Translations under genes and position numbers: made by a program
Notes under the pieces: model-generated
What the model saw: only the letters and a program-made list of their open reading frames with translations
Told to the model about the DNA's origin: nothing
Database searches by the model: none
Shown here: in pieces, positions 1-10,187 of the stretch
How positions within the stretch are numbered: the stretch's first letter is position 1
How the letters are laid out: every line of letters starts with the position of its first letter
Assembly (NCBI GenBank): GCA_009780375.1
Contig: WRAD01000004.1
Location: forward strand, 1-48,303
DNA from: Bacillota bacterium
Lineage (GTDB): Bacteria > Bacillota > Clostridia > Christensenellales > UBA1242
DNA: 48,303 bases
Reading direction: 5' to 3'

Positions 1-173
1 AAATACTGTCGTATTCCCGTTAAACACAAATCACCATTTCCAAATCCGAAACTCCGCAAATTTCGTTATCCTAATCGTTCAATCATTCACTTTGTTCAAA
101 GACACTAGTTGGGCACTCCTGTATTGCATATGTACTTGCATGATTAGGTTAATTTGTGGTATCCTAATCAGAT

Positions 174-3100
174 ATGATATACAGAAGATATAGAGGTGTC
201 TTGGCATTTGGTATTGCGATGGTATTCATGCTTGCAAGTATGCCTTTTGTGCTTGGGTTTATCACTTCCCCAATTTCACGGGTTCTTGCAAATTCTTCAA
301 GTGATTTTTATCATACTGCCCCATCACAGAATGTTAATCCGTTCTCAAGTGCATTGCTTGACATTTCAAATTCGGACTTTACCGAAACAACCACAAATCA
401 TTTTACCGAAGGTGTTGCAAATTGGTCGACCGTTACAAATTCCGAAGGCGAACTTGTAAATTCGGGACCAGCACTTGCGGGTACACTTAATACCTTTGGA
501 TTTGAAACATTCAGAGAACAAAATAATCTTACCGAAGTTCCTTTTATGACATATAACCCTAATTTACAAAATCCAAGCCTTGGTAATATTATGGCTATTG
601 CGAATCCAACGGTTGCAAGTCAATCTGTTGCAGGTTTTCAAAGTAATGAATTTAATTTTGCGGCAAACAGTTTTTTTGCAGTTGAAATCGGATTTTATGC
701 GGTACACAGTGTAAGTTCGGTTTACCTTTTACCATCAAATCCAGATGATTTGCCTCTTGGTATGCGTAATGATATTGAAATTAGACAAGTTGTTTTTCAA
801 ACAGGTGATAACAGTAATCTTGAAATCGCAAGTAACAGAAGTCAATGGAGAACGGCGACATTCTTTGTGAGAACCTGTCCAATGCAAGATTTGAATATGC
901 GTATAGGTTTGTTTTTAGGTGCATTTGGTCGCCCAAGTGCCGGTGTAGTTTATTACGACAGTGTCCGTGTATATGAAATGAATGAACAACAATTTAATTC
1001 ACGCCGTAACAGTCGTTTGCAAGACAACAATCTTCGTGGATTTGTTCGTGATATGGATTTACGAGGACACACCGAGAGTCAACATTTTGCCCTTGTCCGT
1101 GATGGAGATAACCATCATAATATAAGCACTTCGAGTTTCAGTCCTGCTTTCGGAGACAGAAACAATGCACAACTTGAGATGCAAAGTCTTATGAGAACAA
1201 GTATTGGTACATCAAGTGTTGTAAATTTGCTTGGTTTTAATCAAAGCGAGGATAACCCCGTTTATCATTTTCACCCTCATACCCCAAATCTTGCAGGTAC
1301 AGGACAAAGAAACGTTATGTTAATGGCGACACGTAATAACCATGCAGAAATGCGAATGAATGGCACAGTTCGAATCGATAGGAATCTTATCTATATGGTT
1401 ACTTTCTATTCCATATCAAGTGGTGGTGTTGGCTCGTTCAGGATTCAAGACACGCGCATAAATGACAATAACCTTGGTGATCACATTAATCCTTTTACAA
1501 CAGGAACGGTTGGTATTATGGAAGAAGGTCCTATGGCATCAAGAAATAATTGGGTTCGAAATACAATATTTCTTCGCGGTGAGGCATTTAATGACGTTAA
1601 TATAGAATTTGCGTTTTTCCTTGGCTCGGAAGATGCACCTGTTACCGCAGGTTGGATTGCTATTGATGATTTTTCTATACGTCGTGTAAGTCAAGAATTT
1701 TATAGTGAACACAACGAGGCTACAAATGTTCAAAGTTTTGATATGGGATTTCAGGAACCTACCCCTAATATTGCGAACTCGTTTTTTAACTTGGGAAATC
1801 CAAGAAGTGCGGATAATCCATTCCCTCTTGTTGCAAGAGACTGGATACATTCATATGAAAACGAAGCATATACACGAAGTGGGATTGTTAATACACAACA
1901 GGCACATTGGAACAGATATGCACGTAACATAAGTGCAGGTCAACTAGGACGTCCTGATGCACATCGTATAGGAAGTAACTATGGCATGGCTGTTTCACCA
2001 GGGTCAATTAATGGACAAAGTATCAATAATAACGTTTTCATGCTACAGAACACAAGACAAACTCATCAACGCATACAAAGTAACCCATTTCAATTGGGTT
2101 CTGGAATTCATACTGTCATTTCATTTGATGTGCGTACTCAAAGAATTGAAAATCGCGATATGAATTTTTATGCAACAATCATGATGGGCGAGCGTGAACT
2201 TCGTCGTATAAACCTCAGTAATCTTAATCCAACACGTTGGCATAGTTTCAGTTTTGCTGTTCTACCACCTGCGATAATCAATTCTGATGCACCACCTGAA
2301 GTAAGTATTGCTTTTGTAATGGGCACAGAACATACTCCAAGTGCGGCGGCCGTTGCCTTTATTGATAATGTAATTGCAGAAGAAATTGCGGACTTTAATA
2401 CTAATCAATCTGGTGTGACTTTTATTGATATGCGTAATATTGCTGGGTTCTCGAATCCTGATGGATCCGCCATGTTTTTCTCTGTAGGAGATGGCATGAG
2501 ATCAAATGTTATTCAATCGGGTAATTTTGCAGGACATATTGAGATTGAATCTATTGGTTTTAGAAATGGTGCGACCGTATCTACGTTGTTTGACACTCAT
2601 GTTCAAAGTGGTATTTTCTATGAATACACGGTTACTCTTTCTATTGGCAATTTGATGCGTTCACGTGCGGCAGAACCAGAACGTGACCTAGAAACCGGTG
2701 CATTGCTTAATAATCGCCCAAGTGACGCGGACTTTGGTATTAATTTTGGGTTCTACAACTTTGAAGGTGGGCTTGAAAACATTCAGCCTTTGCATACCAA
2801 TAGATTGAATCCTGATCGCGATGGTTTCGTTGATTTAAGATTTTTTGTAAGAACAGACGTTTCACAGGACCTTACATTTGAAATTACATTCGGAAATAGA
2901 TGGTATTTTGTTGAAGGATTTATTGTCGTTCGTTCAATTAATGTACGCGAAATTGACGAAGGCGATTGGCGTACGGCATATAACGATGTACGTGAAGCAC
3001 GTGAAGCAGGCGAAATGACAAATATGGCTATTGTTACCGAACGTGGGTATGTTCATACACCAGACGATAGGCCTGAGGGTGGCGGAAGAGGCATTGGAGA

Positions 3101-3323
3101 ACTTAGTATGTTTATCATACCTTCGGTTATTATGGGTGTTGCCCTCATATTTGCAATTGTCATGATATGTATCCGTAAAGTAAAAATTAAACGTCGAGTA
3201 GCATATGGTGCAGCAAGTTATGCCAAAGATGATGCTGGGATTGGTGGTTCTGAGGCTTTGGTTGCAAAGCGTCTAAACTTGAAGGCAAAACCTATATCTC
3301 CGACCGAAGATGAAATTCTATAA
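174..3323 (+). CDS. Large secreted, membrane-anchored surface protein with about 4 jelly-roll/CBM-like repeats
   Basis: 1049-aa ORF; N-terminal signal-like segment (RRYRGVLAFGIAMVFMLASMPFVLGF); repeated units ending in patterns like IEFAFFLGSEDAPVTAGWIAIDDFSIRRV; C-terminal TM (SMFIIPSVIMGVALIFAIVMICI) plus about 48-aa basic tail. Confidence 0.75.
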   Translation: MIYRRYRGVLAFGIAMVFMLASMPFVLGFITSPISRVLANSSSDFYHTAPSQNVNPFSSALLDISNSDFTETTTNHFTEGVANWSTVTNSEGELVNSGPALAGTLNTFGFETFREQNNLTEVPFMTYNPNLQNPSLGNIMAIANPTVASQSVAGFQSNEFNFAANSFFAVEIGFYAVHSVSSVYLLPSNPDDLPLGMRNDIEIRQVVFQTGDNSNLEIASNRSQWRTATFFVRTCPMQDLNMRIGLFLGAFGRPSAGVVYYDSVRVYEMNEQQFNSRRNSRLQDNNLRGFVRDMDLRGHTESQHFALVRDGDNHHNISTSSFSPAFGDRNNAQLEMQSLMRTSIGTSSVVNLLGFNQSEDNPVYHFHPHTPNLAGTGQRNVMLMATRNNHAEMRMNGTVRIDRNLIYMVTFYSISSGGVGSFRIQDTRINDNNLGDHINPFTTGTVGIMEEGPMASRNNWVRNTIFLRGEAFNDVNIEFAFFLGSEDAPVTAGWIAIDDFSIRRVSQEFYSEHNEATNVQSFDMGFQEPTPNIANSFFNLGNPRSADNPFPLVARDWIHSYENEAYTRSGIVNTQQAHWNRYARNISAGQLGRPDAHRIGSNYGMAVSPGSINGQSINNNVFMLQNTRQTHQRIQSNPFQLGSGIHTVISFDVRTQRIENRDMNFYATIMMGERELRRINLSNLNPTRWHSFSFAVLPPAIINSDAPPEVSIAFVMGTEHTPSAAAVAFIDNVIAEEIADFNTNQSGVTFIDMRNIAGFSNPDGSAMFFSVGDGMRSNVIQSGNFAGHIEIESIGFRNGATVSTLFDTHVQSGIFYEYTVTLSIGNLMRSRAAEPERDLETGALLNNRPSDADFGINFGFYNFEGGLENIQPLHTNRLNPDRDGFVDLRFFVRTDVSQDLTFEITFGNRWYFVEGFIVVRSINVREIDEGDWRTAYNDVREAREAGEMTNMAIVTERGYVHTPDDRPEGGGRGIGELSMFIIPSVIMGVALIFAIVMICIRKVKIKRRVAYGAASYAKDDAGIGGSEALVAKRLNLKAKPISPTEDEIL

Positions 3324-3407
3324 TATTATGTTTTACCAGTTTTGCTTTGTAGGTGTTACTTATGAAAACAGTTTGGGTAATTTCGTCTCTATTGGTATAC
3401 TGGAAAT

Positions 3408-3926
3408 GTGAAGAAAAAATTTATTCTTGTTGTTTTGGGTTTAATTCTTTTGACTGGTGCAGGCATCGCAATTTATTTTGCGGTCAGTGGCGGTCCTGGG
3501 CGAAATACACTTCGATATGGAAATCCATATATTCTATACCAGATGCGTCACAATATGTTCTTTGATAGTGGTGGTAATGAATTGAACATGCAACTTGACG
3601 GAGCAAGAAATTCTTTCGCGGTTTTTGATGAAAATTTTACAAGTCTTACTTTTAACTTTGCCACCCTTGCTTCGCCGATAAATCATACTGTAAATTTTGT
3701 AATTACAAATTCGCGTTTAAACGGTACCACTTTTCGTGCAACAATGAACGCAATAATCGGAGGCGAGCTTGTTTGGTTTAATCTAAGAACCTCTGCTGAT
3801 CTTATTACTATTCGCACTTCCCCATCACAAACGGTTGTGAATGAAGGAGAGGTCCATAACTCTAGAAATGACAGTGTCATTGCTCTTGTATTCAGACGAA
3901 GTTATTATAGCGGAGGTAATGGATGA
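3408..3926 (+). CDS. Small N-terminally anchored extracytoplasmic protein
   Basis: 172-aa ORF starting MKKKFILVVLGLILLTGAGIAIYFAV (single TM/signal anchor); overlaps next ORF by ATGA. Confidence 0.65.
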   Translation: MKKKFILVVLGLILLTGAGIAIYFAVSGGPGRNTLRYGNPYILYQMRHNMFFDSGGNELNMQLDGARNSFAVFDENFTSLTFNFATLASPINHTVNFVITNSRLNGTTFRATMNAIIGGELVWFNLRTSADLITIRTSPSQTVVNEGEVHNSRNDSVIALVFRRSYYSGGNG

Positions 3927-4384
3927 TGACGCGACGCAAAAAGTTCTTTCTGTGGTTATTTGTTTTAATTTTAATTGGGGTAGGCATTTGGCTTGTTGTT
4001 CACTTTACTACAAGACCAAATAGAGACTATAATGTGGTTGGGTTAGGTTCTGATAACATTGGAAATTTTACTGTTTCACAGTTTTCACAAAGCCGATTAC
4101 AACTTCATACCAGTGGTGCGTTTAATCTAGAAATTATTGTAAACTTAGATGAAAATTTATACAGAACAATTTTTGTGGCAACCGGATATTTTGAACGAGC
4201 ACGCAGGCAAATTACCTTTAGTTTTGTTGACGCATGGATGTATGTTGTCGGGCAAGGCACGGTTCGCGATGGAACAGGCGGATTTGAGCAGCGATATATC
4301 GGAGAATCTCATATTTTTAATATTTCAAGCAGTGGTATTATTTTTTATGACCACGATGGGCAACGATATTATTTGCGAAGATAG
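3923..4384 (+). CDS. Small N-terminally anchored extracytoplasmic protein, possible paralogue of the preceding ORF
   Basis: 153-aa ORF, MMTRRKKFFLWLFVLILIGVGIWLVVHF; same layout as 3408..3926; ATGA overlap. Confidence 0.65.
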   Translation: MMTRRKKFFLWLFVLILIGVGIWLVVHFTTRPNRDYNVVGLGSDNIGNFTVSQFSQSRLQLHTSGAFNLEIIVNLDENLYRTIFVATGYFERARRQITFSFVDAWMYVVGQGTVRDGTGGFEQRYIGESHIFNISSSGIIFYDHDGQRYYLRR

Positions 4385-5215
4385 TCAATTATCTGTTAAT
4401 CTGGCATTCTTCAGTAAAAGTTTGCCAAGTTCCTTTGTATTTGTTGCTATGTGTGCACCCTTTTTATTGATTATATAACCTCCGGCTTGTTGTATAAGAT
4501 ATTGTCCAGGAAGGTAATCCCAAATATTATCTTTACGGAGAATACTTCCCCCAAGCCTTCCGCATGCGGTCCATGCGGAATTAACCGCAGTACAGCAAAT
4601 ATACCGCCAGTGACGGGTTAAGTCATTCATTCGTGTTAATGCCGGAAATTTGTTACCGCCTTCAACAAGATATATTGCACGATCACAGGGAGTATCACTC
4701 ACCGAAATTTTTTTGGATTCTTTGATTATTTGCTTTGTCCAAAATTCATATTGAGGTATAGTCTCTATTTGCTCTTGGTAAGTCCTTTTCAAAGCTTTTG
4801 GTCTAACATTTGTCATGTATGCCCCACTTTGATTTGCATAAAAAATTTCAAAAAGTTTTGGTAAATATATTACTGAGCAAACTACCTTTCCTTTTTTCAC
4901 CATCGCAACCTGGATGCCAAACAAAGGAAGACCATGTGCAAAGTTAATAGTGCCATCAAGCGGATCAATGATAAAACAATTATCGGTAAGTTTATTTGTT
5001 GGATTAAATTCTTCACTTATAATATCAAAATTTTTGTATTTTTCTTTAATTTTATCTATGATAAAACGTTCAATTTCAAAATCGAAACTTGTTACAAGAT
5101 CACCATTTGCGTCTTTTACCGCAATGAAGAAATCATCATTAATCATTTCGGCGGCCTCAAGGGCACATGCTATTAAAAATTCTGTGTCTTGTTGTGATAC
5201 TTGTGATTTGGTCAT
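4385..5215 (-). CDS. Inositol monophosphatase family protein (SuhB/IMPase-like)
   Basis: Motifs ISEE, IDPLDGTINFAHGLPLFGIQVA and the C-terminal WDYLPGQYLIQQAGG match the IMPase family. Confidence 0.88.
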   Translation of the reverse strand: MTKSQVSQQDTEFLIACALEAAEMINDDFFIAVKDANGDLVTSFDFEIERFIIDKIKEKYKNFDIISEEFNPTNKLTDNCFIIDPLDGTINFAHGLPLFGIQVAMVKKGKVVCSVIYLPKLFEIFYANQSGAYMTNVRPKALKRTYQEQIETIPQYEFWTKQIIKESKKISVSDTPCDRAIYLVEGGNKFPALTRMNDLTRHWRYICCTAVNSAWTACGRLGGSILRKDNIWDYLPGQYLIQQAGGYIINKKGAHIATNTKELGKLLLKNARLTDN

Positions 5216-5260
5216 GACTTGATATATGTAATTTTATTCATAAGTGATAAGGGAGTGTGG

Positions 5261-5390
5261 GAACAAAAGCACGCATACGGTGCGTTTCAGTCGAGATCCT
5301 AGCATAAAAAATTTAGCAGAAGACCAGTTCGCTCAAGCGAACCTTTATTCTTTTCCTTAATGTCCACGCATGTATAATTCCTAGATTGTA
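5261..5390 (+). repeat. Dispersed palindromic element, copy A (intergenic, with internal extra segment)
   Basis: 5261-5315 (gaacaaaagcac..acggtgcgttt.ag.cgagatcctag...aaaaaattta) and 5374-5387 (ataattcctagatt) match 31224-31297 inside clpX; roughly 85-90% identity by eye in the left part; GCAC/GTGC hairpin. Confidence 0.7.
5327..5342. repeat. Hairpin inside copy A of the dispersed element
   Basis: GTTCGC-tcaa-GCGAAC perfect 6-bp inverted repeat. Confidence 0.6.
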
Positions 5391-5391
5391 A

Positions 5392-5417
5392 AAAAGTTCC
5401 TGCACGGAGGAACTTTT
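5392..5417 (-). terminator. Rho-independent terminator of the S10-spc operon (downstream of secY)
   Basis: AAAAGTTCCT-GCACGG-AGGAACTTTT, 10-bp perfect stem, followed on the minus strand by a T run. Confidence 0.88.
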
Positions 5418-5425
5418 GTATTGTT

Positions 5426-6754
5426 TCATTTTAGAAAACCTTTGTATTGTTTCATAAGCATTTGTGCCTGGAGTTGCTTGTCAAATTCCAGAGCAACAGA
5501 AACCGTTATAAGGATACCGATAGAAGTGAACGCATTAGTCAAACCTTCACCTATACCAATAGCCATGAATATGAGAGATGGTATAAGTGCCATAAACATC
5601 AAGAACAACGCACCGAATAATGTTATTCGTCGATGTACCCTTTTAAGGTAAAGTTGGGTTGGCATGCCTGGCCTGAAACCAAGTATGAATCCACCGTTTT
5701 GTTGAATTTGTCTTGCAACGTCTTCTGGATTGAAACTCAGTGATGCATAAAAGTAACTGAAACCCAAGATTAGCAATGCTGTTAATACTATGTTTGCCCA
5801 CGAGCCTGCACCAAGGTTCTGAGCATACCACATATATGCACCACTTTGAGGGGCAACCATGCTCATGATAAGTTGTGGAAAATTTAGAAGTGCGAATGCG
5901 AATATTATAGGGATAACACCAACCGCATTAATTTTGATCGGGATGTTTGCCGACTGTCCGCCATACATTTTATTGCCTTTGATTTGCTTTGCATAGGTCA
6001 CAGGGATTCGACGTTCGGCAAGATCTACAAAAACAACCAAGAAGAAGACAAGTATAAGAAGCAATGCAAATACTATAAGCTCGACACCTGCGGTATTAAA
6101 ACTTGCAAGTCCATTTGCCATCGCACTTATGTTTTGATATACACCACCAATACCAGTTGATATGATACCTACAAAAATAAGCATACTCATACCATTACCT
6201 ACACCAAGTTCAGTAATTTTATCACCAATCCAAACGGTAAACATAGATCCAGCAACAAGTACTATGGTGATTACCATTCCTACAACGGCAACGTGAAGGT
6301 TTCCACCAAAAAGATTAGATTCAATGTGTCCAGCAGATCCAAGCGATGCAACGATTGCTATTGCTTGGGCAAGTGCCATAACAAGTGCGACATAACGAGT
6401 TATTACAGCCATTTTACGTCGCCCTTCATCACCTTGTTCACTTAGTCGCTTTAATGATGGGATTGCAACGGTCAAAAGCTGCATGACTATGGAACTTGTA
6501 ATATATGGACCAACACCAAGAGCAAGAATTGCCCCATTTGCAAGTGCACCACCTGCAAGACTGTTAAGTAATCCTAGGAAACCTGCCGCACCAACCCCCG
6601 AATCAGGATCAATAGTTGCACCGAACATCATTGGGTCAATACCAGGGATTGGAATGAATGCACCTAGCCTGTATACGAAAATAAGTGCGAGGGTTATTAA
6701 AACCTTTTTTCGCACATCTTTCATTTTCATGGCTTGAATCATTGTTTTGAACAT
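5426..6754 (-). CDS. secY: Preprotein translocase subunit SecY
   Basis: 442 aa; RLGAFIPIPGID, ITSSIVMQLL, NPEDVARQIQQNGGFILGFRPG; follows rplO. Confidence 0.97.
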   Translation of the reverse strand: MFKTMIQAMKMKDVRKKVLITLALIFVYRLGAFIPIPGIDPMMFGATIDPDSGVGAAGFLGLLNSLAGGALANGAILALGVGPYITSSIVMQLLTVAIPSLKRLSEQGDEGRRKMAVITRYVALVMALAQAIAIVASLGSAGHIESNLFGGNLHVAVVGMVITIVLVAGSMFTVWIGDKITELGVGNGMSMLIFVGIISTGIGGVYQNISAMANGLASFNTAGVELIVFALLLILVFFLVVFVDLAERRIPVTYAKQIKGNKMYGGQSANIPIKINAVGVIPIIFAFALLNFPQLIMSMVAPQSGAYMWYAQNLGAGSWANIVLTALLILGFSYFYASLSFNPEDVARQIQQNGGFILGFRPGMPTQLYLKRVHRRITLFGALFLMFMALIPSLIFMAIGIGEGLTNAFTSIGILITVSVALEFDKQLQAQMLMKQYKGFLK

Positions 6755-6827
6755 AGTTCGAACTCCTAGTTTTGTATGGCATTTCCAGCGAGTGGCGGAG
6801 TGCCACCCCTCACACCAATTTTATAAA

Positions 6828-7346
6828 TTATTTCTTTGTCGCAGGTTTAGCAGTGCTTTTTGGTTTTACCGCAACTTTGAGTGTTTCTTCTTTTGGCGTG
6901 GCTATGAGTTGGACGACATTACCGCCTGCTTTTTCAATTTTTTCTTTTGCGGATGCGGTGAATTTCGTTGCTCTTACTGTCAAAGCAACAGTAAGTTCGC
7001 CATCGCCTAGAATTTTCAAACCATATGGTTCAATTTTTGAAAGAAGTCCAAAGTCTTTGAGGAATTCTGCGGTGATTTCTGTGCCTTTTTTGAATTGGTT
7101 AAGATCACCTACGTTAATTTGAGAGTATTCCTTTCTGAAATTATTGGTAAAACCACGCTTTGGCAAACGTCTGATTAATGGCATTTGTCCACCTTCAAAC
7201 CCAGGACGTACCCCGCCACCGCTTCTTGCCCATTGACCTTTGTGTCCTTTACCTGCGGTTTTTCCTTTACCACTTCCAATACCACGTCCAAGTCGCTTTG
7301 ATTTGGTTTTTGCCCCAGGATGTGGGTTAAGTTCATTAATTAACAT
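6828..7346 (-). CDS. rplO: 50S ribosomal protein L15
   Basis: [43 protein letters not shown]. Confidence 0.97.
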   Translation of the reverse strand: MLINELNPHPGAKTKSKRLGRGIGSGKGKTAGKGHKGQWARSGGGVRPGFEGGQMPLIRRLPKRGFTNNFRKEYSQINVGDLNQFKKGTEITAEFLKDFGLLSKIEPYGLKILGDGELTVALTVRATKFTASAKEKIEKAGGNVVQLIATPKEETLKVAVKPKSTAKPATKK

Positions 7347-7421
7347 TTTCGCTATCTCCTTTTATAACTCGCTTTCGCTTGCAGCATGTATACTTATCTG
7401 GTTCATATGCAACATGCAAAT

Positions 7422-7757
7422 TTAAATCTTTTCTACTTTCACCAAGTGTTCACTTAGGCGACACATTCCACGGATTGCAGGGTTATCTTTGTGAATTTTC
7501 GTATCACCGATTTTCTTAAGACCAAGTGCGGTAATCGTACGAATTTGACGTTTTGTACACCCTTGAAGACCACCAATCATTATCACTCTTATCTCGCCAT
7601 TGGTTACATATGGGGCTTTGCCAGCAGATTTTTTGGCAGATGTTACAGGTTTTTTTTCAACTTTAGCATCTGTTGTCTCCACCTTAGCCTTAACAGTGGT
7701 GGATTTTTTAACAGTAACCTTTGATGTTGAAGTAGTTTTCTTTGTTTCTTCGGACAT
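7422..7757 (-). CDS. rpmD: 50S ribosomal protein L30 with long N-terminal extension
   Basis: C-terminal half GCTKRQIRTITALGLKKIGDTKIHKDNPAIRGMCRLSEHLVKVEKI matches L30; about 50 aa K/T/S/V-rich N-terminus. Confidence 0.92.
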   Translation of the reverse strand: MSEETKKTTSTSKVTVKKSTTVKAKVETTDAKVEKKPVTSAKKSAGKAPYVTNGEIRVIMIGGLQGCTKRQIRTITALGLKKIGDTKIHKDNPAIRGMCRLSEHLVKVEKI

Positions 7758-7832
7758 TATGTTCCTCCTTGATTATGGACTTTTTATGATTATAGCATAT
7801 AAATACAAGTTTATCAATTTACATATTTGACA

Positions 7833-8531
7833 TTAAAGTTTTTCTTTGCCACGTAAAAAAGCAATTTCTTCACGTGTACGTAATTGAGCAAGTGCATCCA
7901 TAGTTGCTTTTACCACGTTTGTAGAATTTGTAGAGCCATAGCATTTTGTTGTTATGTCTTTATAACCAGCAAGTTCAAGAACAGCTCTAACGGAAACACC
8001 TGCAACAAGACCATTACCTTCCTTTGCCGGAAGCATCTTAACTTTTGAAGTACCAAAACGACCAATAATCTCGTGTGGAATAGTTGTTCCACGAATTGGA
8101 ACGGTTTTAAATTGCTTCTTTGCATCTTGCTCTGCTTTACGAATAGCTTCGGTTACTTCACGAGCTTTTCCAGATCCTATCGCAACTTTACCTTGCTTGT
8201 CGCCTACGATAACAACCGCGTTGAAACGAAGAGTACGCCCACCTTTAACAACCTTTGTGATGCGGTTCACACCAATAAGTTTGCTTTGAAGTTCACCAAC
8301 GGCAAGTTCCTCTTTACGCTCGCGAGGCTTTGCTTTGTTGTACATCGCTTTTTTCATCGATTCCTTCGCATCTTCACGCATATCCTTTGAACTTGTGGAA
8401 AGAAGTTCGTTGGCCCCAACAAGTGTTGTTCCAGGTTTACCGTGTTCTAAAACACCGTCTACCCCGTCCGCGATTACTCGGTTTGTGATGTCTTCTACGA
8501 CTTCATTGATTTCTTTGTTTTCTTCGCTCAT
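7833..8531 (-). CDS. rpsE: 30S ribosomal protein S5 with N-terminal extension
   Basis: LIGVNRITKVVKGGRTLRFNAVVIVGDKQGKVAIGSGKAREV; about 70-aa non-canonical N-terminus. Confidence 0.96.
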   Translation of the reverse strand: MSEENKEINEVVEDITNRVIADGVDGVLEHGKPGTTLVGANELLSTSSKDMREDAKESMKKAMYNKAKPRERKEELAVGELQSKLIGVNRITKVVKGGRTLRFNAVVIVGDKQGKVAIGSGKAREVTEAIRKAEQDAKKQFKTVPIRGTTIPHEIIGRFGTSKVKMLPAKEGNGLVAGVSVRAVLELAGYKDITTKCYGSTNSTNVVKATMDALAQLRTREEIAFLRGKEKL

Positions 8532-8569
8532 GTTATCTCCTTAATCTGATTTATAGGTTAGGTATGCTT

Positions 8570-8935
8570 TTAGAATTTAAGACCTGCGGCACGTGCACCT
8601 TCTGCTATTTGAGCAATTCGACCGTGATATACGTAACCGTTTCTGTCAAAGACAACCTCTTTTACTTTCTTAGCCATTGCAAGTTTAGCAACTTGCTCTC
8701 CTATTATGAAAGCCGCCTCTTTCTTTGTTTTGCCTGCGACAAGTTTAGCAACACTTTCTTGTAAAGTATTGCTTGCAGCCAATGTTATTCCTTTATCGTC
8801 ATCTATGATTTGTGCATAAATATTACCAAGGCTTCGGTACACGCTTAGACGAGGGCGGGCGGCCGTTCCATGGATACCCGATGTACGTTTTGCTCTTTGG
8901 CGACGAGCTTTGTTTTTGTCTTCTTTGATTAACAT
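8570..8935 (-). CDS. rplR: 50S ribosomal protein L18
   Basis: [23 protein letters not shown]...[28 protein letters not shown]. Confidence 0.97.
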   Translation of the reverse strand: MLIKEDKNKARRQRAKRTSGIHGTAARPRLSVYRSLGNIYAQIIDDDKGITLAASNTLQESVAKLVAGKTKKEAAFIIGEQVAKLAMAKKVKEVVFDRNGYVYHGRIAQIAEGARAAGLKF

Positions 8936-8999
8936 TATTGTGGTTCTCCTTCTGATTCAAGTATTTTTTTCTATCGAAATCTTTCTATTTTGTTAGATT

Positions 9000-9587
9000 T
9001 TATTTCTTTTTTGCACCTGATTTTGATTCTTTACGTTGAATGCGTTCAGTGCTGTAACGAATACCGTATAAGTGATATGGTTCAACCGGACGAAGATCAC
9101 GAATCTTTGATGCAACTGCACCTACACGTTCCTTTGATGCACCAATTACTTGGATAACTTGCCCTATACCATCACGACCAAGGTTAAGTGCGGAAATTTC
9201 CTGTGGGGTAAGAACTTTGAACTTGATACCCTCTTCGGCCTTGACTTCGCATGGGTGACTGTAACCAATATTTAGAAGAAGTCCATCCCCTTTCATTGCC
9301 GCTTTGTACCCAACACCATTCAAGATTACCGTTTTTGTAAATCCTTGCGATACACCAGTTATCATGTTTTGTATAAGACGGTTATAAAGACCATGTAATG
9401 CACGTGATTTTCCATCTTCTTTTGATCTTTCGACACGAACGGTTGCATTTTCAATAATCACACTTATTGGTGATTTAATTTCCTGTTTAAGTTCTCCTCC
9501 ACTGCCTTTTACCATACAAATGCCTTCGTTAAATTCGACAGTTACGCCTGCTGGGATTTGGATAATGGTTTTTCCGACTCTGCTCAT
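9000..9587 (-). CDS. rplF: 50S ribosomal protein L6
   Basis: MSRVGKTIIQIPAGV...LRPVEPYHLYGIRY. Confidence 0.96.
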   Translation of the reverse strand: MSRVGKTIIQIPAGVTVEFNEGICMVKGSGGELKQEIKSPISVIIENATVRVERSKEDGKSRALHGLYNRLIQNMITGVSQGFTKTVILNGVGYKAAMKGDGLLLNIGYSHPCEVKAEEGIKFKVLTPQEISALNLGRDGIGQVIQVIGASKERVGAVASKIRDLRPVEPYHLYGIRYSTERIQRKESKSGAKKK

Positions 9588-9660
9588 AGGTTTTCTCCTT
9601 TTTCTATGATGTACAATTCACAGTTCCAGTTTGTACGGACTGGGTCCAACTTTATGTTGT

Positions 9661-10095
9661 TTAGTAGATATATGCAAGTACTTCTCCGCCAAGGTTTGCA
9701 CTTCGTGCGGCACGATCAGTCATAATGCCTTTAGAAGTACTTATAACAGCGATACCCAAGCCAGACATAACACGTGGAAGCTCTTCGACTTTTGCGTAAA
9801 CACGCAAACCTGGTTTTGAGATACGGCGAAGTCCTTGGATAACACGTTGTTTGCCATCATGAAGTTTAAAATTAACTTTGATGAATGGACGACCGATGCT
9901 GTCTTCTATATTTTCAATACTGTCAATATAACCTTCCTCAATTAGAATCTTTGCGATTTCCGCCTTGATTTTTGAGTGAGGCACAAGGCAGTTCTCGTGA
10001 CGTGCCTGGATAGCATTACGAATACGGGTAAGCATATCCGCAATTGGGTCAGTTACGACTGTGTTTTTAGGCTTTTTGTTTTCATTGTTTTTCAT
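9661..10095 (-). CDS. rpsH: 30S ribosomal protein S8
   Basis: [42 protein letters not shown]...[20 protein letters not shown]. Confidence 0.97.
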   Translation of the reverse strand: MKNNENKKPKNTVVTDPIADMLTRIRNAIQARHENCLVPHSKIKAEIAKILIEEGYIDSIENIEDSIGRPFIKVNFKLHDGKQRVIQGLRRISKPGLRVYAKVEELPRVMSGLGIAVISTSKGIMTDRAARSANLGGEVLAYIY

Positions 10096-10187
10096 TCAAG
10101 TAGCTCCTTTTTACTATGTAGCAGTGGTTAGCTTTTAATTTTTGCTTGTCATGGCTTTGTTGCCAGTGTGTTTTTCTTGGGTTTTTA

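Noticed and set aside
3920-3930. Frameshift joining the 172- and 153-aa ORFs into one gene
   Set aside because: Each ORF has its own start and N-terminal TM segment; the ATGA overlap is a normal coupled arrangement.
6792-6806. GTGGC-ggagt-GCCAC hairpin between rplO and secY as a regulatory site
   Set aside because: Only a 5-bp stem; too weak on its own to claim function.
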